Shown: piece by piece, positions 56,467-64,000 of the stretch | Layout: each line of letters begins with the position of its first letter | Position numbering within the stretch: the stretch's first letter is position 1 | DNA from: Strongyloides papillosus | Taxonomy: Eukaryota; Nematoda; Chromadorea; Rhabditida; Strongyloididae | DNA length: 64,000 nt | NCBI GenBank assembly: GCA_005656395.1 | Contig: SRSI01000009.1 | Span: forward strand, 806,001-870,000 | Direction of reading: 5' to 3' | Notes under the pieces: generated by a model | Told to the model about the DNA's origin: nothing | Databases searched by the model: none | The model's input: only the letters and a program-made list of their open reading frames with translations | Position numbers and translations under genes: made by a program

Positions 56467-56745
56467 TCAAATACAAAATATATACAGGATACCTGACAAA
56501 TACACCAAGATAAATTTTAAAACTAGGCCGCCCTCAAAATTGGAACAACGATCAAACAAAAACGTTTCCTGTAGCGACAAAATATTTTTTAATATTGCAA
56601 TTTGGTTATTTAGTATTTTCTCAACATCGTAGTTCCAGTCCTTTATAATCAACCGAATGGGTGCTTTCTTGAACTTTTTGTCTCTTGTAGAATATTGTTG
56701 ATCATCTTCAAAATTGTATTTCTCTTTCCCAACTTTAACTACTAT
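56467..56745 (-). pseudogene. unassigned coding-like exon or gene remnant upstream of npp-14
   Basis: An open minus-strand frame with no in-frame ATG for most of its length runs from a possible acceptor (caaaatag near 56735) to a TGA at 56467-56469, 5 nt before the npp-14 ATG. It reads KVGKEKYNFEDDQQYSTRDK, then KAPIRLIIKDWNYDVEKIL and ends in a hydrophobic segment (KFILVYLSGILYIFCI). Base composition and residue mix are more protein-like than in AT-rich spacers. The npp-14 trans-splice acceptor lies inside it, so it cannot all be coding in a mature upstream mRNA; it may be the last exon of a lost or unrecognised gene, or chance. No function is assigned. Confidence 0.25.
56493..56501 (-). promoter_or_regulatory. 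trans-splice acceptor of npp-14
   Basis: On the minus strand atttgtcag ends 30 nt before the npp-14 ATG at 56462, with no other in-frame start in between. It is a likely spliced-leader addition site. Confidence 0.4.
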
Positions 56746-57294
56746 TTTGATAAGTGAGAAATATCGCTATCTATATCTTAAATGTTTAAGCCTTTGAACA
56801 TTTTATAATCAATTCTAATAATCCCAAAAAATTTTATGACTTAAATGTGGATAAGTTATCAAAAGATATTTCTACTAATGTATTTATTAAATGGGTAGAA
56901 TTTTATCAAAAAATTACCATAATTTTGCTTATTGTATTCAAGAGATTTTTTTAATATAAAATCATTCCATAGAATTATCAACAAAGTATTGTTTTTATGT
57001 AAATTTTGAAAATACTCTTTCTATAAAAACTATCGTAAGTCTATTAACAAAGTGTAACATTGAAAACAGAAGATATTTCAATTTTTAAACTAGAGTATCT
57101 TTGATAACGAATTTGTTGTTAATTTTATTATCTATCAAAATGATTTCCAGTCTCAAAGTCCATTATTCTGTTATCGTATTTTTTGAATATGACTTAATAG
57201 GCATACAAAAATAATTCAATTCTCCTTATCATTAACCTTTTAAATTCGTCAACACTTCTGATAAAGGACACATTTTTTAGATTAGAAATGATAC

Positions 57295-57516
57295 ATGATA
57301 TGCAAAGCTCTGTTGTATCCTGATTCTCTACTATCATTTTTAGTTCCTAAAATTTGTTATTCTGGAAAGAAAATTATCTATTATTCACTTTTTAAAATAA
57401 CACAACACATTTTGAAAAAAAAAACTATATTTCATAAAGATAAAAACAAAAACATAAATGAGATTACAGAATCATCAGTTCTTGAAAACATACTAAGATT
57501 AAATAATCCTTTCTAA
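57295..57516 (+). CDS. hypothetical 73-aa basic protein or partial gene
   Basis: An ATG frame preceded by cattttttag (a possible trans-splice acceptor, 14 nt upstream). It encodes MICKALLYPDSLLSFLVPKI, then CYSGKKIIYYSLFKITQHIL and a polar C-terminus. The SGKKIIYYSLFKITQHIL stretch faintly recalls the GKKSLAEKIVYGALEII region of ribosomal protein S7, but the rest of S7 is missing on both sides, so this could be a decayed mitochondrial S7 fragment, a novel small gene or chance. It is convergent with adss-1 (24 bp between stops). Confidence 0.25.
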   Translation: MICKALLYPDSLLSFLVPKICYSGKKIIYYSLFKITQHILKKKTIFHKDKNKNINEITESSVLENILRLNNPF

Positions 57517-57540
57517 TGTAAACAAAAATGTTTAATAAAA

Positions 57541-58897
57541 TTAATAACGAACAATCAAAGCTTCTCTTTCAACTCCGACTCCAATATATTTTATTGGTAC
57601 TTGGACAAACTTCTCGATGTATTCAACATATTTTTGACAGTTTTCAGGAAGTTGGTCAAAAGATCTTGCTTTGGAAGTATCACAACTCCAACCTGGTAAG
57701 GTAACATAATCAGTTTCAACTCTATCCCAATCATCTGCAAGTGCTGGAGGTTCTGAAATAGAAACGCCATCAAGTTTATATCCAACACAAACTTTAATTT
57801 CATCAAACGTATCAAGAATATCAACTTTTGTAAGTGCAATTTGGGTAAGTCCATTTATGATTGCTGTTCTTTTAAGGAGGAAAAGATCAATCCACCCACA
57901 TCTTCTTCTACGTCCAGTAGTAACACCAAATTCCTTACCGATAGATTGAAGTTTATCACCAATTTCATTGAGTTGTTCAGTTGGAAATGGTCCAGTTCCG
58001 ACACGTGTTTGGTATGCCTTTACGACTCCAATTACTTCAGTAATTGCGGTTGGAGGAATTCCTAAACCAGTACATGCACCACCAACAGTTGAGTTAGAAG
58101 AGGTAACAAATGGATATGTTCCGAAATCAATGTCAAGAAGAGCACCATTGGCTCCTTCAACTAGGATAGTCTTACCTTCCAAACGAGCTTTTTCCAGATA
58201 CCCAGCTGTATCAGTTACAATCCCTAATGTACGCAGCCTTTCAGCATACACTTTAAGGCTTTTTAACTCCTCATCAACATCTATAACAATATTGGGAAAT
58301 TGCTTACAGTAATGTTCAACAAGTGTTTTGTATTTTTTTGAAAATTCATTAAAATCACCCAAAATGTCAACAACTCTCAAACCATTTCTAAAGCACTTCG
58401 ATGAGTATGTTGGGCCGATTCCCCTATTAGTTGTACCAATCTTAGCATTATCAGACAATTTTTCTTCTTGTCTACCATCAACTTGAGAATGAATTCCTAA
58501 AACAAGATGAGCTCTATTTGAAACAAGTATTCTTTTTTCCCATCCTTCAATTTTGTCAATTCCATTGTGTGTAATTTCATCGAAAAAAGCACCAATATTG
58601 AAAACAATTCCATTTCCGATAACATTAATACAAGTATCATTACAAACACCCGATGGTAAAAGATGAAAATCATATTTTTTCCCGTTTACAACAACAGTAT
58701 GTCCGGCATTGTTTCCTCCTTGACAACGAGCAGTTATATCATACTATAAATAAATATTTATAATAATTTGTATTTTTTTTTACCTTTGATCCACTATTAA
58801 TTAAATAGTCAATAACTTTTCCTTTACCTTCATCACCCCACTGGGCGCCAAGTAAAACATGAACTGGGGAACGTTTGGCGAGAGTTATATTACTCAT
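57541..58897 (-). CDS. adss-1: adenylosuccinate synthetase
   Basis: Two exons (58897-58784 and 58743-57541) give 438 residues, the normal length for the family. The GTP-binding start GAQWGDEGKGKVID (residues 17-30) includes the catalytic Asp22; CQGGNNAGHTV supplies His53; further hallmarks are VDGRQEEKLSDNAKIGTTNRGIGPTYSSK, GANGALLDIDFGTYPFVTSSN, GPFPTE, TTGRRRRCGWID and the LTKVD base-binding motif. The enzyme joins IMP and aspartate with GTP to make adenylosuccinate, the first committed step to AMP. The first exon is needed for the active-site Asp; the ATG at 58897 gives a short leader and a complete enzyme. All key residues are intact, so the gene appears functional. The upstream spacer is 1.6 kb. 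Confidence 0.97.
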
Positions 58898-60486
58898 TAT
58901 CAAACTCTAAAAATTTCTTTACATTTATTAAATAAATTATAAATAAAAAATATTTAAAATAAATAAAAATTACAAAAATTGAGGAAATTTAATATTTTAT
59001 CATTGATAGTAGTTTGATTTACTATTTAATATAAATTCAAGCAAATAAAAACAGGAAATCGCTCTAAGATGGCAAAAGTTGGACCATAGTTACGCAAAAT
59101 CAAATCAGTAAAATTGACTGTTTTTATTGTTTCTTTCATAAATGAAACTAAGTATAACTAAACTTTCACACATAGCAACATAAATATATAACGGACATAC
59201 ATATTATTAAATTTGCATGAATATATACTTAGGTAATAAAGTAATAAAGCACTTTAACAGGATATTTTAAAGAATACCTTTAAGATAAAGAGCTACTTTA
59301 CATACCCCTTAAGTGTAAATAAAAATGGCAAATTATGCTTTACGAGTATGTTTTATTAATGAGGGTTCAAAACATAAATCATGATCCTAAATAAAAGTGA
59401 AAATTACAGATTTAAATAATGAAGTAAGCAAAGATTTTTGTCTACTATTTAACGTTTTAATAGGCTTTAAGTTTTGTTGATATATTGTAATGTTTATAAA
59501 ACATAAAGCAACAAAGGTAAATATTTCAATGACTTTATAATTCATACTTATAAAATTATAACATTCCTCTTTCACATTAACGGCTAGTAAAAAAAAACAT
59601 ATGCTTTAGTAAGAATGTATTCTTTAATACATGTCTATATTTATATTATGATTTATTGTTTTATCATGAAATTTTGTTTAATTATTACATCATTAATATG
59701 CAAGACAATTTCAAATATTTCATTGAAAATTTCTTTAATCTCTTCCTTGTATTTTTCTTTTCTTTAAGTCACATTACTGGTATATTAATTTTTACATTTC
59801 TTATTGAAAATTAAATATCAGAATAAAAGTTAATTAGTAGTTTGACAAATTTTGATTTTCGATTTATCACCATCTAATCTCTATATACCTATAATATACA
59901 CCCTATAAAAAGGCATTTGACATGAGTCAATGTGTTAAACAATGCTTTAAAAATACTTTATAAACATTATTATAGAAAGTAGTGTAATTTGTAATTGATA
60001 ACATCAAAAGGTAAACAAAAGATAAAAATGATATTCATTTTTATATTATCTAAACGAATGTAAAATTATAAGAAGAAACTACAATAATAAAAACAACAAG
60101 TACTTTTTCGTTTAGTTACCGTTATCCCACTCCCAAAAATTATTTACAATATGGAGAAATGATAAGGAAAGTATAGTTAAAACATATGTTGCATAGATAT
60201 AAAGAACTGAACACTTTATGATACTTATCAGTTATGTATTTTGTCCATAATTTAATAATTTTACATTAACTTATCATCTAATTAATTTTCATTATCTTAT
60301 CTTTATAGATAAACATAATTTTCGACAAATTTTACCTATTTATCACGTGTCATTGTACCAAACAGACGAAATTTTATTGTGATGCATATAATTTTTAAAA
60401 TCTATTGATTAAACAACGCATAGTCAATTAGTATAGAATAAATTATTATATATAGATATTTCCTTATTTTTTCTACTAATGATCAA
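58898..60486. other. divergent intergenic region, adss-1 and TCAIM
   Basis: About 1.6 kb of AT-rich DNA with poly-T runs. The right part carries four GATA-type sites (listed separately). A minus-strand frame near 59387-59575 starts with a non-ATG codon and is judged noise. No RNA gene was recognised. Confidence 0.5.
60161..60301. promoter_or_regulatory. cluster of GATAAG/CTTATC motifs upstream of the TCAIM gene
   Basis: GATAAG at 60161-60166 and CTTATC at 60234-60239, 60270-60275 and 60296-60301, 186 to 326 bp upstream of the ATG at 60487. The second site in reverse complement reads actgataagt, matching the extended nematode intestinal GATA consensus. Intestinal regulation is inference. Confidence 0.35.
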
Positions 60487-61929
60487 ATGAATACGTCCTT
60501 ATTTAAGCTAACAAAAGATTTAAAATTAATCACCTATAAGTATAAATCTTTTACAGCGCAACAAGCTGCATCAGCATTAAGACCTTTCTACTTTGAAGTT
60601 CATCCAGATCGTTTTCCTAATGATCCTATAGTAAGACAGAAAAATGAAAAAAGTTTACAATTATTTAATGGTTATTTAAATGAGTTATTTCCGATATCTA
60701 AAAATATAAAACCAGTGGAAGTTCATTTTTCAATACGGTGTAAAAAAACAGATGTATTTAAAAATATAAGTATTCCATTATGCAGCAGTGATCCAAAGAT
60801 AATTGTAAGGACGGCATTACAAAAATGTAATTTAAATACTAATAAGGTACCTGAACCGACTAGTGAAGATGAAACTAAAACGAATGCTTTTTATACATCA
60901 CCTGCTGATAAGATGAATGCTGATATACTTTGGCGTGATTTGCATGCTGAGTATTTAAAAAAGAAAAAAAATCGACAATCAGTGAAAAATGAGTTATTGA
61001 ATGCTTTATCAAAAAATCGTGACATGGCTTTTGAAAAAATGAAGTCTTGGAAAATTATGGAGGATATATGCAAAGATGAAATTGAACATTTGAAGCGGGT
61101 TGTTGGTGTAAAAGATGTAACCTGGAATTTGACATGGAAACAATCTTACATGAAACGTTGTCTTATGGGAGTCTCTTTAATGTATAGAGATGCTAATGAA
61201 AATACCAAAAAAGATATAATTTCAGCATTAAATAAGTATACATTAATTTTTGGACGTGGGAGTTATATTACGTGTGACGGAAATGTACAATTTGGTGCTG
61301 ATGATGTTCCACAAAAATGGTTAGAAGTTTGTATGTCAGCTAATATTAGGAGAAAAGAATTAAGTATATTCTTAGAAATATATAATAAGTTAGAATCTTT
61401 ATTAGGAAAAGGATCAAAAATTATATATAATAAAGATAATTGTTTATCTAAAACAGTTTTTGAATATAAAAGTTTATATTTGCGATTGTCTAGTAGAAGT
61501 AAGAATGAAATAAATGAATTACAAGAATTATTTAATGGTGTTATATTAGAGATTGTTTCACCATATGATGAATTAAATATTAATAAACGTGGTCATTTTT
61601 ATATCCCATGTAATGTTGAGTATTCATTTCTAAGGGATTATATAGAGAGAAATAAAGGTATAAGTAAGAATCTCTCTCAAAAATATACTTCAAAGGCAAT
61701 TGAAGCTGAATCTTTAAAGAATAGTTGCAAACGAATAATGCGATTGAAAAGTTTAACGTGGGATGATAATATACTAATGGAAGATTTACGAAAGTGTATC
61801 TCGAGATTAGAAGAATCGGACGAAAGTATTAAGAATTTGATAAGTGGAATGAACGTCATAATATCAACAAATCCAGTAATTACTGTCCTTAATGATGGAA
61901 CAATATCAATTCCAATAGATTGGGTATAA
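60487..61929 (+). CDS. TCAIM-like mitochondrial protein (T-cell activation inhibitor, mitochondrial)
   Basis: A single-exon frame of 480 residues. The J-domain-like N-terminus has AASALRPFYFEVHPDRFPNDP and EKSLQLFNGYLNEL, the signature of TCAIM (DUF4460), and the C-terminal half (VTWNLTWKQSYMKRCL and an extended DUF4461-like region ending LNDGTISIPIDWV) matches the second domain. The short basic start (MNTSLFKLTKDLKLITYKYK) may be a mitochondrial presequence. The HPDRF here resembles the HPD tripeptide of DnaJ proteins, embedded in a non-canonical J-like fold. Human TCAIM is mitochondrial and, from my general knowledge, linked to T-cell activation control; its biochemical role is unclear, and a nematode copy implies an older, non-immune function. 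Gene function in this organism is unknown. Confidence 0.88.
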   Translation: MNTSLFKLTKDLKLITYKYKSFTAQQAASALRPFYFEVHPDRFPNDPIVRQKNEKSLQLFNGYLNELFPISKNIKPVEVHFSIRCKKTDVFKNISIPLCSSDPKIIVRTALQKCNLNTNKVPEPTSEDETKTNAFYTSPADKMNADILWRDLHAEYLKKKKNRQSVKNELLNALSKNRDMAFEKMKSWKIMEDICKDEIEHLKRVVGVKDVTWNLTWKQSYMKRCLMGVSLMYRDANENTKKDIISALNKYTLIFGRGSYITCDGNVQFGADDVPQKWLEVCMSANIRRKELSIFLEIYNKLESLLGKGSKIIYNKDNCLSKTVFEYKSLYLRLSSRSKNEINELQELFNGVILEIVSPYDELNINKRGHFYIPCNVEYSFLRDYIERNKGISKNLSQKYTSKAIEAESLKNSCKRIMRLKSLTWDDNILMEDLRKCISRLEESDESIKNLISGMNVIISTNPVITVLNDGTISIPIDWV

Positions 61930-62244
61930 ACTTTTTCTAGCTTATTATTTTAATGTCATTCATATATTTTTGTTTTTACTGTAATTATATATACATTTTG
62001 TAATAAATGGTCTTTTTAAAAACACGTCATTTTATATTTTTTAACAATTATTATGCTTCATTGAACTTTATCAATTATTGACCATGTGAGTGTGCATAAA
62101 TTAGACGTTACAATAATAAAAATAAAAAAGGAAGACATATTAAACATATTTTAATATTATTTAAAAATAATATAATTTTTTTCTCCAACAATTATGAACA
62201 AAAAAAAAGTCTATTAATTTTAATAATAATAGAAAAAGAAATAA
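61930..62244. other. convergent 3' spacer
   Basis: 315 bp between the stop codons of the TCAIM-like gene and threonine dehydrogenase, holding both 3' UTRs. It is poly-A/T rich; no gene. Confidence 0.5.

Positions 62245-64000
<1,756 letters not shown>

Larger units (their letters stand above)
56463..57540. other. region between npp-14 and adss-1 with unassigned coding-like segments
   Basis: 1,078 bp. The left 300 bp read in one open minus-strand frame (about 56467-56745) with unusually coding-like composition but no ATG; see the separate entry. Near 57295-57516 the plus strand has an ATG frame of 73 codons. Neither could be completed into a full gene. The rest is AT-rich. Confidence 0.45.

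Noticed and set aside
59387..59575. 62-codon minus-strand frame in the adss-1 to TCAIM spacer
   Set aside because: It starts with GTG, has no recognisable feature and no splice or promoter context.

Overview
The window looks like a nuclear contig of a parasitic-type nematode with a very AT-rich genome, most plausibly a Strongyloididae (Strongyloides-like) species. The reasons are nematode-only or nematode-expanded families (transthyretin-like secreted proteins, a cuticle collagen, a cuticlin-like ZP protein, a MEC-4-type degenerin, a TWK potassium channel, tandem nuclear receptors), very short introns (about 40 to 60 nt, GTAAGT...TTTTAG), AG acceptors just upstream of several start codons as expected for spliced-leader trans-splicing, and intergenic DNA close to 80% A+T. 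The species call is inference. No database search was possible; identities come from reading motifs and from remembered families.

Layout. 1-6.6 kb: gene-poor AT-rich DNA. 6.6-11.2 kb (+): two transthyretin-like genes and a cuticle collagen with an unusual Ala/Ser/Gly tail. 11.3-15.8 kb (-): a MEC-4/MEC-10-type channel and a cuticlin-like ZP protein. 18.2-20.4 kb (-): a 719-residue orphan membrane protein. 20.7-23.2 kb (-): exos-1 (CSL4) followed 171 bp later by a basic coiled-coil protein, an operon-like pair; the intron of the second gene carries a C/D-box snoRNA whose guide matches U6 snRNA. 25.0-28.0 kb (+): cpsf-2. 28.3-33.2 kb: a 109-aa membrane protein (-), a 56-aa membrane microprotein (+) and an RGL-type Ral GEF (-). 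33.2-36.7 kb: AT-rich spacer. 36.7-41.8 kb: IMPACT (+), DHX33-like helicase (-), an enoyl-CoA isomerase-like protein (+), a small secreted or anchored protein (+). 42.1-48.2 kb: a TWK channel (+), an IL-17-receptor-like SEFIR protein (-), CDC7 kinase (+). 48.3-51.6 kb (-): two tandem nuclear receptors. 52.1-56.5 kb (-): an NPP-14/NUP214-like FG nucleoporin. 57.5-58.9 kb (-): adenylosuccinate synthetase. 60.5-63.4 kb: TCAIM-like mitochondrial protein (+) and L-threonine 3-dehydrogenase (-).

How the genes relate. Most are unrelated housekeeping or neuronal/cuticle genes packed head-to-head or tail-to-tail, with convergent 3' ends often 60 to 300 bp apart. The clearest functional groupings are the RNA-processing cluster at 20.7-28 kb (exosome subunit, snoRNA host gene with a predicted U6 modification guide, CPSF subunit), the two TTR-like paralogues and the two NHR paralogues. 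The strongest novel signal is the intronic snoRNA at 21980-22102: C box, D box, terminal stem, and a 12-nt guide that places the modified base exactly on the U6 position equivalent to human A47 (the SNORD7/mgU6-47 site).
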